A DNA stretch of 64,000 nucleotides from Streptomyces sp. NBC_01754 (GTDB lineage Bacteria; Actinomycetota; Actinomycetes; Streptomycetales; Streptomycetaceae). The notes below the pieces were generated by a model that was given only the letters and a program-made list of their open reading frames with translations, ran no database searches and was not told the DNA's origin. Each line of letters starts with the position of its first letter. Position 1 is the first letter of the stretch. Below are positions 7,132-15,774 of the stretch, piece by piece. The position numbers were made by a program, and so were the translations under genes. The stretch lies in contig NZ_CP109132.1 of assembly GCF_035918015.1 (NCBI RefSeq), positions 4,774,001 to 4,838,000 of the forward strand, in the 5' to 3' direction.

Positions 7132-8682
7132 ATGCGGTCGATCCGGATACGGATTCTCGCGATTTTCGCAGCACTGGTCATCGTGGGCGTCGGAGCCTGG
7201 TGGCTTCTCCCCGAGGGGGAGACGAAGGACCCCGTCACGGTCGGTACGTCGGACGAGGTGACCTCGCTCGACCCGGCCGGTGCCTACGACGCCGGCTCCT
7301 GGGCGATCTACAGCAACCTCTACCAGTCGCTGATGACCTTCAAGTCCGGTGCGATCGTGCCGGAACCCGACGCGGCCGAAAGCTGCGCCTTCCTCGGCGA
7401 GAAGCTCCAGACGTACCAGTGCAAGCTGCGGGACGACCTGTCCTTCTCCAACGGCCACAAGATCACCCCGGCCGACGTGAAGTACTCCTTCGAGCGGATG
7501 CTGAGGATCAAGTCGAAGGTGGGGCCGTCGGTGCTGTTCCCCAGTCTCGACACGATCGTGACCGAGGGGCGCACCATCACCTTCAACCTCTCCTCGCGTG
7601 ACGCGACCTTCCCGCAGAAGCTCGCCACGGGTGCCGGGTCCATCGTCGACCCCACCCAGTACCCCAAGGACAAGCTCCGCACCGGGAACCAGGTCGACGG
7701 CTCGGGTCCGTACACACTGAAGTCGTACGAGCCCGGGGTCCAGGCCGAGCTCGTGCCCAACCCCGCCTACAAAGGCGCGCTGAAGAAGGTCGGCGGAGCG
7801 GTGCACATCCGCTACTTCGACGGTTCGGACCAGCTCCAGTCGGCCTGGGACGCCGGCACCGTCGACGTCACACACCGTCAGCTTCCCGCCGAGCAGCTGG
7901 CAGAGCTCAACCCCGGTGAGACCGGGCAGCGCGTCAGCGAGGCGGACAGCGCCGAGATCCGCAACCTCGTCTTCAACGTCCGGGACGGCGCTCCGTTCTC
8001 CGACAAGCGGGTCCGGCAGGCCGTCGCCTGGATCATCGACCGCGGGCCGCTGGTCGGCGACGTCTACCGCAGCACCGTCGAGCCGCTGTACTCGCTGATC
8101 CCCCAGGGCTACATCGGGCACAGCACCCCCTTCTTCGACGCCTACCCGCAGCCCGACGTGGAGCGGGCCAAGGAGCTCATGGAGGAGGCCGGGGTCCAGA
8201 CGCCCGTGCAGATCACCTTCGCGCACCGCGACGACGACGCGAACAAGAAGGAGAGCGCCGAGCTGATCCGCCAGCTGGAGAAGGACGGACTGTTCAAGGT
8301 CACCGAGAAGGCCGTGGAGTGGAAGGCGTTCCAGAAGGCGTACGCGGCCGGTGAGTACGACGCCTACACCCTCGGCTGGCTCCCGGACTTCCCGGACTCC
8401 GACACCTTCAGCCAGCCGCTGGTCGGCCGGGACAACAGCCTGCACAACGGCTACGCCAGCAAGAAGGTCGACGCGCTGATCGCGTCCACCCAGCAGTACA
8501 GCGACCGCAGCCGCACCTCGACCGACTTCAAGGAGCTCCAGCGGCTGGTGGGCGAGGACGTACCGCTGGTCCCGCTGTGGCAGAAGAAGGACTACGTCGT
8601 GGCCAAGGCCGACATCTCCGGCTCCCAGTACCTCTCGGACGGCACCGGGATCTGGCGCCTGTGGGAACTCAGCTGGATCTGA
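7132..8682 (+). CDS. ABC transporter solute-binding protein, peptide type (SBP_bac_5)
   Basis: 516 residues. An uncleaved-looking N-terminal helix (residues about 6-24) anchors it to the outer face of the membrane; there is no lipobox Cys. The extracytoplasmic part matches family 5 binding proteins for oligopeptides, dipeptides or nickel: TSLDPAGAYD near the N-terminus, LSFSNGHKITPADVKYSFERM in two adjoining pieces, and a C-terminal VPLVPLWQKKD. No permease or ATPase genes lie nearby, so it is an orphan that must share a transporter or act as a sensor. The 280-base upstream gap holds a CGCGATCGCG palindrome at 7082-7091. Its 3' end overlaps the convergent TetR gene by 14 bases. Confidence 0.9.
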   Translation: MRSIRIRILAIFAALVIVGVGAWWLLPEGETKDPVTVGTSDEVTSLDPAGAYDAGSWAIYSNLYQSLMTFKSGAIVPEPDAAESCAFLGEKLQTYQCKLRDDLSFSNGHKITPADVKYSFERMLRIKSKVGPSVLFPSLDTIVTEGRTITFNLSSRDATFPQKLATGAGSIVDPTQYPKDKLRTGNQVDGSGPYTLKSYEPGVQAELVPNPAYKGALKKVGGAVHIRYFDGSDQLQSAWDAGTVDVTHRQLPAEQLAELNPGETGQRVSEADSAEIRNLVFNVRDGAPFSDKRVRQAVAWIIDRGPLVGDVYRSTVEPLYSLIPQGYIGHSTPFFDAYPQPDVERAKELMEEAGVQTPVQITFAHRDDDANKKESAELIRQLEKDGLFKVTEKAVEWKAFQKAYAAGEYDAYTLGWLPDFPDSDTFSQPLVGRDNSLHNGYASKKVDALIASTQQYSDRSRTSTDFKELQRLVGEDVPLVPLWQKKDYVVAKADISGSQYLSDGTGIWRLWELSWI

Positions 8683-9484
8683 CGCCCCCGGCCTCGCCCC
8701 CGCCCCCGCGGGCCCGGGGCATGAACTCCACGAGTACGTCATGGAGTTGCCGCACGAGCGGTCGCAGCACCCGGAAGCGGGAGAGGGCGATCGCGCGTGC
8801 GGCCAGCGGTGCGGTGCGCTCCACCAGCCGACGGCTGCGCGCGGCGTTCCCGGTCCGGTCGTAGACCCAGAACAGCACCAGGCCCATCTGCATCAGCCAC
8901 ATCAACTGGGGCAGTATCGGACCGAGTTCGGCGTCGTACCGGGTGCTGGACCCGGTCAGGGCCCGTTCGTGGAGGGAGATCACCGCCTCACGTGCGGCGG
9001 TGGAGTCCTCGGAGAACGGCGAGAGCGGGCTGTCCGGGTCGGCGGCGTTCTTGAAGAACTGGGCGGCGAAGCGGTGGTACGGCTGGGCCACGTCCAGCCA
9101 GCCCAGCAGCAGGCCGCGGATCCGGACGGTGAGATCCGGGTCGCCGTCCAGGACCGGCCCCACCGCCTCCTCGTGCTCGGCGGCGATCCGGTCGTAGAAG
9201 CCCTGGACCAGGTGTTCTTTCGAGGCGAAGTAGTAGTAGGCGTTCCCCACGGAGACCCCGGCCTCCTGGGCGACGGCCCGCATGGTCGTCCTGTCGTACC
9301 CGCGCTCCTCGAAGAGCCTGAGGGCGGTCTCCAGGATCAGGGTGCGGGTCTGCTCGCTCTTCGGGGCCTTCTCGCTCTTCGGGGTCTTCGGCGCTTTCGC
9401 GGGCTCCGGGGCCTTTTCGCTCTGGGGGGTCTTCGCGGATTCCGGCGTCTTCGCGGTCCTCGGGGGCTTCTCTTCCTTCGCCAC
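8669..9484 (-). CDS. TetR-family regulator with Lys/Pro/Ala-rich N-terminal tail
   Basis: 271 residues. Residues 1-45 are a low-complexity tail with repeated AKTP, SEKAP and AKAP units, likely disordered and positively charged. The TetR DNA-binding helices follow (LETALRLFEERGYDRTTM, VSVGNAYYYFASKEHL), then a helical ligand/dimer domain. GTG 9484 starts nine bases after the upstream gene ends, so it is the last gene of a three-gene operon (10930 to 8669). The ligand is unknown. The tail may add non-specific DNA affinity; this is inference. Confidence 0.85.
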   Translation of the reverse strand: MAKEEKPPRTAKTPESAKTPQSEKAPEPAKAPKTPKSEKAPKSEQTRTLILETALRLFEERGYDRTTMRAVAQEAGVSVGNAYYYFASKEHLVQGFYDRIAAEHEEAVGPVLDGDPDLTVRIRGLLLGWLDVAQPYHRFAAQFFKNAADPDSPLSPFSEDSTAAREAVISLHERALTGSSTRYDAELGPILPQLMWLMQMGLVLFWVYDRTGNAARSRRLVERTAPLAARAIALSRFRVLRPLVRQLHDVLVEFMPRARGGGGEAGGVRSS

Positions 9485-9493
9485 GGCCCCAGG

Positions 9494-10321
9494 CTATCCG
9501 GGAGCCTCCTGCGCGGGGTCCCGCGTGGTCATGGTCCGGACGAACTCCGCCCGCATGTCCTCGGGGGAGGGAAGGCCCCTGACCAGCGCCTGGTTCCAGT
9601 GAGCGGCCGCCTCGTCCACTCCGGAGCGGAACGCGTGCCGCAGGGGTGTCCGGAACAGGAGCAGCGCGAGCGCGGCCGGCGGACGGGCCAGCGCCCGGCC
9701 ACTCACCGTGAGGGTGACACCGACCTCCCACGTCCCCTCTCCGCCCGGGCGCACGGCGACCGTCGCGGCCGCCCTGCCGAGCAGGTGCCGGGCGCGGGCG
9801 GTGACCGGTGCGCGAGCCGCGGGCAGGGCGCCCGGAGGAGCCTCCGCGGCAGCCCACCAGGCGGCGAGGTCGGCCCTCGCGCGGCCCGAGATCCGATGGA
9901 GGAGGCCTCCGGCGGGATTGCGCAGGGCGAAGCCCGCCTCGAGTGCCGACGGCCGGTCAGGCGTCCGGAGCCGCAGGCTCACCCGCCCCACGAGGTCGGC
10001 CGACGCGATGGACTGCTCCACGGCGATCCCGGTCCGGCGCCGCCACTCCCGAACGCGCACCGTCAGCGTCTCCGGCGGGCCCCCCGGAGCCTTCCCGGGT
10101 GAGGGCGGGACGGGGTCCGGGACGAACACGTACCGGGCACCGGCACGCAGGTGACGGCCCTTCACAAGCCGTACGCCCGGGACGGGTTCCCCGTGTTCGA
10201 GCACGGCTCCCTTCGCGTCCGCCCGGGTGGACTCCACGACGTCCAGGGCGAGCGCCGCGCACTCCTCGAACCAGCCCCGGTCGAGGGCCGTGACGGTGAC
10301 GGTGTGCTGGAAGCGGGCCAC
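9494..10321 (-). CDS. Hypothetical soluble protein
   Basis: 275 residues starting at GTG 10321; no membrane helix or signal peptide. Ala/Arg-rich with a beta-rich first half (RFQHTVTVTALD, ARYVFVPDPVPP) and a helical second half. I do not recognise a domain. It lies nine bases after the membrane protein gene and ten before the TetR gene, so it is co-transcribed with both. Confidence 0.75.
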   Translation of the reverse strand: MARFQHTVTVTALDRGWFEECAALALDVVESTRADAKGAVLEHGEPVPGVRLVKGRHLRAGARYVFVPDPVPPSPGKAPGGPPETLTVRVREWRRRTGIAVEQSIASADLVGRVSLRLRTPDRPSALEAGFALRNPAGGLLHRISGRARADLAAWWAAAEAPPGALPAARAPVTARARHLLGRAAATVAVRPGGEGTWEVGVTLTVSGRALARPPAALALLLFRTPLRHAFRSGVDEAAAHWNQALVRGLPSPEDMRAEFVRTMTTRDPAQEAPG

Positions 10322-10330
10322 CTGGGGTGC

Positions 10331-10930
10331 TCAGGCCGCACTCATCGAACGAGCCGTGCCGATCTGGGCCATGACCATCTGGAAGGTGTCGGGCCCGGTC
10401 GCCGGGATCATCGTCGAGTGGTGGCGGCCGCCGTTGGTCACCGAGACATGGATGAAGCCCGTCGTGATCCGCTCCTTCATGAGGAGGAAGAGCAGGCCGA
10501 TGAGGCAGAACCACGCGAAGACGATGGCCAGCACGATCCCCACGGTCGGGATCTTCTCCTCCGTACGCGACATGTCGGTCGCCGTCCACACCGCCCCCTT
10601 GAGCGGAAGCGTGCCCGACGGCGTCACCACGCTGTCGTTCATGACGGTGATGTCACCGAGCGACAGCATCGGCACCCCGCCGCTCCCCGGCGGAACGTAC
10701 GGTGCCGGGTAGCCGAAGCCGGGCTGCGTCGGCTGCCCGCCGGGGCCCGGGTAGCCGTACCCGGGGCCGGGCTGCGCGGCGGACTCGGGCAGGGGCTGCG
10801 GATAGCCGTACCCCGGAGCGGAGCCCGGGTAGGAGTAGGCCTGGCCGTCCGGCAGCGTCGGCGGGGTGCCGGACGGCTGGGACGGGCCCCACTTGTACGC
10901 GTCGTCCCCGTACGGACTCGAATCGCTCAC
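10331..10930 (-). CDS. Pro/Gly/Tyr-rich single-pass membrane protein
   Basis: 199 residues. The first ~95 are a disordered region with PGYGYP and PGFGYP repeats, as in many actinobacterial membrane proteins. One transmembrane helix follows (IPTVGIVLAIVFAWFCLIGL) and then a short C-terminal domain (ITTGFIHVSVTNGGRHHST). The GTG start at 10930 has a GGGGAAAG Shine-Dalgarno; upstream in-frame codons are less likely. First gene of the operon 10930-8669. Function unknown. Confidence 0.8.
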   Translation of the reverse strand: MSDSSPYGDDAYKWGPSQPSGTPPTLPDGQAYSYPGSAPGYGYPQPLPESAAQPGPGYGYPGPGGQPTQPGFGYPAPYVPPGSGGVPMLSLGDITVMNDSVVTPSGTLPLKGAVWTATDMSRTEEKIPTVGIVLAIVFAWFCLIGLLFLLMKERITTGFIHVSVTNGGRHHSTMIPATGPDTFQMVMAQIGTARSMSAA

Positions 10931-11122
10931 GATGTTCTTTCCCCGTTCTCCGTCAAGCCGTCCGCCCCGCAGCGAACCGCGCCGGAGGCCGAGGGCCGTC
11001 ACCCGCCCCGGACGACCGTACCGTTCCCGCGCCCGCGGTGCACCAAGAGGCCCCGCCCTCCGCACGGATGGTGCGGGGGACGGGGCCCGAGGTGCACAGG
11101 CGGCCCACGAGGGGCCGATGGG

Positions 11123-11890
11123 TCAGAAGCGACGCGTGATCAGCGCGCGCTTGACCTCCTGGATCGCCTTGGTGACCTCGATGCCACGGGGGCAGGCGTC
11201 CGTGCAGTTGAACGTCGTGCGGCAACGCCACACACCGTCACGGTCGTTGAGGATCTCCAGGCGCTGCTCGCCGGCCTCGTCACGCGAGTCGAAGATGAAC
11301 CGGTGCGCGTTGACGATGGCCGCCGGGCCGAAGTACTGCCCGTCGTTCCAGAAGACCGGGCACGAGGACGTGCACGCGGCACACAGGATGCACTTGGTGG
11401 TGTCGTCGAAGCGCTCGCGGTCCTCGGGGGACTGGAGGCGCTCACGGGTCGGCTCGTTGCCCTTGGTGATGAGGAAGGGCATGACGTCGCGGTAGGCCTG
11501 GAAGAAGGGGTCCATGTCGACCACGAGGTCCTTGAGGACCGTGAGGCCCTTTATGGCCTCCACCAGGATCGGCTTCTCCGGGTTGATGTCCTTGATCAGC
11601 GTCTTGCAGGCGAGCCTGTTCTTGCCGTTGATCCGCATCGCGTCGGAGCCGCAGATGCCGTGCGCGCAGGAGCGGCGGAAGGTCAGGGTGCCGTCCAGTT
11701 CCCACTTGATCTTGTGAAGGGCGTCGAGGACACGCTCCTTCGGGTCGATCGAGATCTGGAAGTCCTGCCACTGGGCCTCGTCCGAGACCTCCGGGTTGAA
11801 CCGGCGGATCCGGAACGTGGCCGTGATGTACGGGGTGTCGGCGAAGCCGGCCTCGGCGGTGCCGTTCTTCTCCAGGGTCGGGGTAGCCAT
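11123..11890 (-). CDS. sdhB: Succinate dehydrogenase iron-sulfur subunit
   Basis: 255 residues. It passes electrons from the flavoprotein to menaquinone at the membrane. The N-terminal ferredoxin domain carries the [2Fe-2S] ligands in CAHGICGSDAM; the C-terminal helical domain carries CILCAACTSSCPVFW for the [4Fe-4S] cluster and CRTTFNCTDACPRGI for the rest of the cluster set. The ATG at 11890 overlaps the sdhA stop (TGATG), giving tight coupling. Last gene of sdhCDAB. Confidence 0.97.
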   Translation of the reverse strand: MATPTLEKNGTAEAGFADTPYITATFRIRRFNPEVSDEAQWQDFQISIDPKERVLDALHKIKWELDGTLTFRRSCAHGICGSDAMRINGKNRLACKTLIKDINPEKPILVEAIKGLTVLKDLVVDMDPFFQAYRDVMPFLITKGNEPTRERLQSPEDRERFDDTTKCILCAACTSSCPVFWNDGQYFGPAAIVNAHRFIFDSRDEAGEQRLEILNDRDGVWRCRTTFNCTDACPRGIEVTKAIQEVKRALITRRF

Positions 11891-13644
11891 CAGTACTTAC
11901 GCTCCATCGGCTGGTAGCGGGTCGTGACGACCGGCTTGTAGTCGAGCCGGATCGACTCGGTGCCGTCGTCCGCGACCTCGCGGTACGCCATGGTGTGGCG
12001 CATGAAGTTGACGTCGTCGCGGTTCGGGTAGTCCTCGCGGTAGTGACCGCCGCGGGACTCCTTGCGGGCCAGCGCGGAGGTCGCCATGACCTCGGCCAGG
12101 TCGAGCAGGTTGCCCAGTTCGACGGCCTCCAGCAGGTCGGTGTTGAACCGCTTGCCCTTGTCCTGGATGGACACGTCCAGGTAGCGCCTGCGCAGCTCGG
12201 CGATCTTCTCGACCGCGGTCTTGATCGTCTGCTCGGTGCGGAACACCATCACGTTGGCGTCCATGCACTCCTGGAGCTCCAGGCGCAGTGCGGCGACGCG
12301 CTCGGTGCCCGTGGAGTTCCGCAGCCGCTCGACCTGGTCCTGGACCAGCTGCGCCGGGTTCTCGGGAAGCTCGACGAAGTCGTTCTTCGCGGAGTACTCG
12401 GCGGCGGCGATGCCCGAACGGCGCCCGAAGACGTTGATGTCGAGCAGCGAGTTGGTGCCGAGGCGGTTGGCACCGTGCACGGAGACACAGGCGACCTCGC
12501 CGGCGGCGTACAGGCCCGGGACGACGGTGGTGTTGTCGGCCAGCACCTCGCCCTCGACGTTGGTCGGGATGCCGCCCATGGCGTAGTGCGCGGTCGGCTG
12601 GATCGGGATCGGGTCCGTGTAGGGCTCGATACCGAGGTAGGTGCGCGCGAACTCGGTGATGTCCGGGAGCTTCGCGTCCAGCTGCTCCGGGGGGAGGTGC
12701 GTGAGGTCGAGGTAGACGTGGTCGCCCTCGGGACCGCAGCCGCGCCCCTCGCGGATCTCCGTGTAGATGGAGCGGGACACGACGTCACGGGACGCGAGGT
12801 CCTTCATGACCGGCGCGTACTTCTCCATGAAGCGCTCGCCGTCCTTGTTGCGGAGGATGCCGCCCTCACCACGGGCGCCCTCCGTCAGCAGGATGCCCAT
12901 GCGCCAGATGCCCGTCGGGTGGAACTGGAAGAACTCCATGTCCTCCAGCGGCAGACCCCGGCGGTAGCAGGCGGCCTGGCCGTCACCGGTCAGGGTGTGC
13001 GCGTTCGACGTCACCTTGAAGAACTTGCCGGTGCCGCCCGAGGCATAGATGACCGACTTCGCCTGGAAGACGTGGATCTCGCCGGTGGCCAGCTCGTAGG
13101 CGACGACGCCGGCGGACTTCTTGACGCCGTCCTCCTCGACGACCAGCTGGTCCAGGACGTAGAACTCGTTGAAGAATTCCACGCCCTCCTTGACGCAGTT
13201 CTGGTACAGCGTCTGGAGGATCATGTGGCCGGTGCGGTCGCCCGAGTAGCAGGCGCGACGGACCGGGGCCTCACCGTGGTTGCGGGAGTGACCGCCGAAG
13301 CGGCGCTGGTCGATCTTGCCCTCGGGCGTACGGCCGAACGGCAGGCCCATCTTCTCGAGGTCGAGGACGGCGTCGATGGCCTCCTTCGCGAGGATCTCGG
13401 CGGCGTCCTGGTCGACCAGGTAGTCGCCGCCCTTGATCGTGTCGAAGGTGTGCCACTCCCAGTTGTCCTCCTCCACGTTGGCCAGCGCGGCGGCCATGCC
13501 GCCCTGCGCGGCGCCCGTGTGGGAGCGGGTGGGGTAGAGCTTCGTCAGCACGGCGGTGCGGCTGCGCTTGGTCGACTCGATGGCCGCGCGCATGCCGGCG
13601 CCGCCCGCGCCGACGATGACGGTGTCGTACTTGTGGATCTGCAT
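11890..13644 (-). CDS. sdhA: Succinate dehydrogenase flavoprotein subunit
   Basis: 584 residues. It oxidises succinate to fumarate using covalently bound FAD. N-terminal dinucleotide fold TVIVGAGGAGMRAA, the FAD-attachment region SHTGAAQGGMAAAL, and the active-site segment GGHSRNHGEAPVRR are all present; the C-terminal helical domain ends in MERKY. ATG 13644 is the natural start (MQIHKYDT); the frame stays open upstream but has no ribosome site. It lies 29 bases after sdhD. Confidence 0.97.
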   Translation of the reverse strand: MQIHKYDTVIVGAGGAGMRAAIESTKRSRTAVLTKLYPTRSHTGAAQGGMAAALANVEEDNWEWHTFDTIKGGDYLVDQDAAEILAKEAIDAVLDLEKMGLPFGRTPEGKIDQRRFGGHSRNHGEAPVRRACYSGDRTGHMILQTLYQNCVKEGVEFFNEFYVLDQLVVEEDGVKKSAGVVAYELATGEIHVFQAKSVIYASGGTGKFFKVTSNAHTLTGDGQAACYRRGLPLEDMEFFQFHPTGIWRMGILLTEGARGEGGILRNKDGERFMEKYAPVMKDLASRDVVSRSIYTEIREGRGCGPEGDHVYLDLTHLPPEQLDAKLPDITEFARTYLGIEPYTDPIPIQPTAHYAMGGIPTNVEGEVLADNTTVVPGLYAAGEVACVSVHGANRLGTNSLLDINVFGRRSGIAAAEYSAKNDFVELPENPAQLVQDQVERLRNSTGTERVAALRLELQECMDANVMVFRTEQTIKTAVEKIAELRRRYLDVSIQDKGKRFNTDLLEAVELGNLLDLAEVMATSALARKESRGGHYREDYPNRDDVNFMRHTMAYREVADDGTESIRLDYKPVVTTRYQPMERKY

Positions 13645-13673
13645 GGTTTCCTCTGGTCCCTCTGTCCCGGCGC

Positions 13674-14156
13674 CTAGCGGATGTTCGGGTCGAAGGTGAA
13701 GATCACCAGCGTGCCCAGCAGGACGGTGAACACCGTGGCGGTGTACAGGAGCATCTTCAGCCAGAAGCGGGTGTTGTCCCGTTCGGCGTAGTCGTTGATG
13801 ACCGTACGGAGGCCGTTGGCGCCGTGCAGCATGGCGAGCCACAGCATCGCCAGGTCCCAGACCTGCCAGAACGGCGAGGCCCACCGGCCGGCCACGAAGG
13901 CGAAGCCGATCTTGGAGACGCCCCCGTCCAGCACCAGCTGGATCAGCAGGTGCCCGATGACGAGGACGACCAGCACGATGCCCGACAGGCGCATGAAGAG
14001 CCAGGCGTACATCTCGAAGTTGGTACGGGAGCCCTTGGGGGTCTTGCCCGTGCGCTTGCGCGGAGGTTCGATCACCGGCGCCGGGTGATCGACGTCGAAG
14101 AGGCTTACGCCCTCGACGTCACCGATCGCGGACGAGGAAGAGGTCTCGGCGGACAT
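13674..14156 (-). CDS. sdhD: Succinate dehydrogenase membrane anchor subunit
   Basis: 160 residues. A hydrophilic N-terminal ~60 residues is followed by three transmembrane helices (SGIVLVVLVIGHLLIQLVL; DLAMLWLAMLHGANGLRTV; LLYTATVFTVLLGTLVIF). Histidines in the first and second helices fit haem and quinone binding in the SdhC/SdhD pair. It starts five bases after sdhC ends. Confidence 0.93.
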   Translation of the reverse strand: MSAETSSSSAIGDVEGVSLFDVDHPAPVIEPPRKRTGKTPKGSRTNFEMYAWLFMRLSGIVLVVLVIGHLLIQLVLDGGVSKIGFAFVAGRWASPFWQVWDLAMLWLAMLHGANGLRTVINDYAERDNTRFWLKMLLYTATVFTVLLGTLVIFTFDPNIR

Positions 14157-14161
14157 GGGCC

Positions 14162-14542
14162 TCAGCTCCCGAAGACTTCGCGTACGGCGTGACCGAGGAC
14201 GGGGTACAGGGCCCCGACCATCAGCACGATCCAGATACCCAGGACGGTCCAGAGCATCGTCTTCTGGTGGCGCGGGCCCTTGGCCCAGAAGTCCACGGCG
14301 ACGATGCGGAGACCGTTCAGGGCATGGAAGAGGATGGCGGCCACCAGGCCGTACTCGAGCAGGGCTACGAGCGGGGTCTTGTAGGTGGCCACGACCTCGT
14401 CGTACGCCTCGGGGGAGACACGCACGAGAGCGGTGTCCAGGACGTGTACGAACAGGAAGAAGAAAATGAGGACACCGGTGACTCGATGAGCCACCCAGGA
14501 CCACATGCCTTCCCGGCCGCGGTACAGCGTTCCAGCCGGCAC
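14162..14542 (-). CDS. sdhC: Succinate dehydrogenase cytochrome b556 subunit
   Basis: 126 residues with three transmembrane helices; WSWVAHRVTGVLIFFFLFVH contains the conserved His-Arg near helix I, and ILFHALNGLRIVAVD the conserved His of helix II. The GTG at 14542 (VPAGTLYRG) is preceded by GGAGGG at ideal spacing; an upstream in-frame ATG at 14617 lacks this. First gene of sdhCDAB. Confidence 0.95.
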   Translation of the reverse strand: MPAGTLYRGREGMWSWVAHRVTGVLIFFFLFVHVLDTALVRVSPEAYDEVVATYKTPLVALLEYGLVAAILFHALNGLRIVAVDFWAKGPRHQKTMLWTVLGIWIVLMVGALYPVLGHAVREVFGS

Positions 14543-14628
14543 GGAAAAACCCTCCGGGAGCGGGGATCGGGGTCGGCCGGCTTGACTGTCGGTCTGACCC
14601 GGCCGGGTACGGTCCACCGGCCCTGGCC

Positions 14629-14634
14629 ATCGTA
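14629..14634 (-). promoter_or_regulatory. Candidate -10 box of the sdh operon
   Basis: On the minus strand TACGAT, about 85 bases upstream of the sdhC start, would give a leader of roughly 80 bases. No clear -35 is visible. Offered as the best match in the 190-base gap. Confidence 0.3.
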
Positions 14635-14732
14635 GCGACGGTTTGTCGGTTCCATGGCGGCGGGGCCTCGGGTGTGATCAAAGTGGCAATCAAACTGGCA
14701 CGTACGGGCTATCGGATACGCCGTCCCGCAGG

Positions 14733-15281
14733 TCACGGCAGGGGGTCCGGCCACCCCGCCTCGGTGACCAGCTCGATGATGCGACCCCGGGCGAGTCGCC
14801 GCATCTCCTCGGCGGTGAGCGAGCGCTCCTCGTCGGGGTCGTTCGCCAGCCGGGCGCGGATGGCGGTCAGCACCTGGTCCACGTGCTGGGAGGGCGGCAC
14901 GCCGTCCATGCAGATGACGAACGCGTGTCCGAAGCTGTGCTCGTACGCGGCGTGCGCCGCCCGGAGCGCGAGGTGGGCGGCCCGGGGTGCGGCGTGGTGC
15001 AGGCAGGAGGCGGTCTCGGCCGCGAGCGCCTCGGCGAGGTCGGCGGGATTGAGGTCGTACCCCGCTTCGTCGGAGGCCGCCAGCAGCGACGCGAGGTCCG
15101 GATAGGGGCGGTGGTCCGCCATCCGCCGGGCCCAGCGGCGGCTGCCGCAGCACTCCAGCAGGGCCGCTTCGGCGAGTTCGCGGGGCCAGCCGTTGAAGCG
15201 GACGAGTCCGTTCGAGTGGGCACTGGTGCGGGTGCTCGCCGAGACTGGTTCCGGAACCGGGACGCGGGCGGGGGCCCGCAC
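14733..15281 (-). CDS. OHCU decarboxylase-like protein (ureide pathway)
   Basis: About 182 residues from GTG 15281. The core matches 2-oxo-4-hydroxy-4-carboxy-5-ureidoimidazoline decarboxylase, which makes S-allantoin in urate breakdown: FNGWPRELAEAALLECCGSRRW in two parts, ADHRPYPDLASLLAA with the catalytic-type His, and HSFGHAFVICMDG, the family's hallmark strand. The start is unsure: the frame remains open to 15926 and no canonical start with a ribosome site is visible, so the first ~45 residues may be wrong. No other urate genes are adjacent. It follows the divergent GH20 gene and precedes sdhC on the same strand. Confidence 0.8.
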   Translation of the reverse strand: MRAPARVPVPEPVSASTRTSAHSNGLVRFNGWPRELAEAALLECCGSRRWARRMADHRPYPDLASLLAASDEAGYDLNPADLAEALAAETASCLHHAAPRAAHLALRAAHAAYEHSFGHAFVICMDGVPPSQHVDQVLTAIRARLANDPDEERSLTAEEMRRLARGRIIELVTEAGWPDPLP

Positions 15282-15774
15282 CGGATTCCGTGCCTGGGTC
15301 TCCTGCGGGATCCGGGCGGTGCCGTGGCTCTGTACGGAGTCGCGGCGGAGCAGCGGAGCGGGGCCCTGGCTCTGGAGCGGGACGGTGGCCCGCCCGGCCC
15401 GGCGCCCTCGCTCCGGCAGGCCTGCGGGTGACTCGCTGGACCTGGACAGCGAAAACTCCTCGGACGAAAGACATCTGTGACTCTGGAGAGGGACCGGAGA
15501 ACGGCGAGGTTGCACGGGGCAGAGAGAAGGGTGAGGTGAATGTGGCGCAACGGTAGCGAGGCCGGGCGACGAGCACGCGAAGCTTGCACGAAATTCACCC
15601 GGACGGGAGAGTTTTGGAACGTCTGGTGGACACGATTTGAGGGAGAAAGCACGCGCCGGCCCCGTCTTCACCCCACTTGATCGGTCTTGTGCCGACCGAT
15701 CTCCGATCCGGTCCCGCTTCCGCCCTCTTTCCTCCTCTCCCTCTTCCCCCCCCACATCTGGAGGTCTCTGACCG
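15282..15774. other. Intergenic region between divergent genes
   Basis: 493 bases between the OHCU decarboxylase start and the GH20 gene. It may hold an N-terminal extension of the former. It contains the inverted repeat at 15679-15701 and the GH20 ribosome site GGAGG near 15759. No separate gene is convincing. Confidence 0.5.
15679..15701. promoter_or_regulatory. 8-bp inverted repeat upstream of the GH20 gene
   Basis: GATCGGTC-N7-GACCGATC, a perfect 8-bp repeat about 75 bases before the hexosaminidase start. It has the size and place of a repressor site. It is not a good match to the DasR consensus as I remember it (ACTGGTCTAGACCAGT), since the half-site spacing differs. Confidence 0.5.

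Noticed and set aside
11995..13677. 560-codon plus-strand frame opposite sdhA
   Set aside because: A mirror frame of a strongly conserved gene; no ribosome site or domain.
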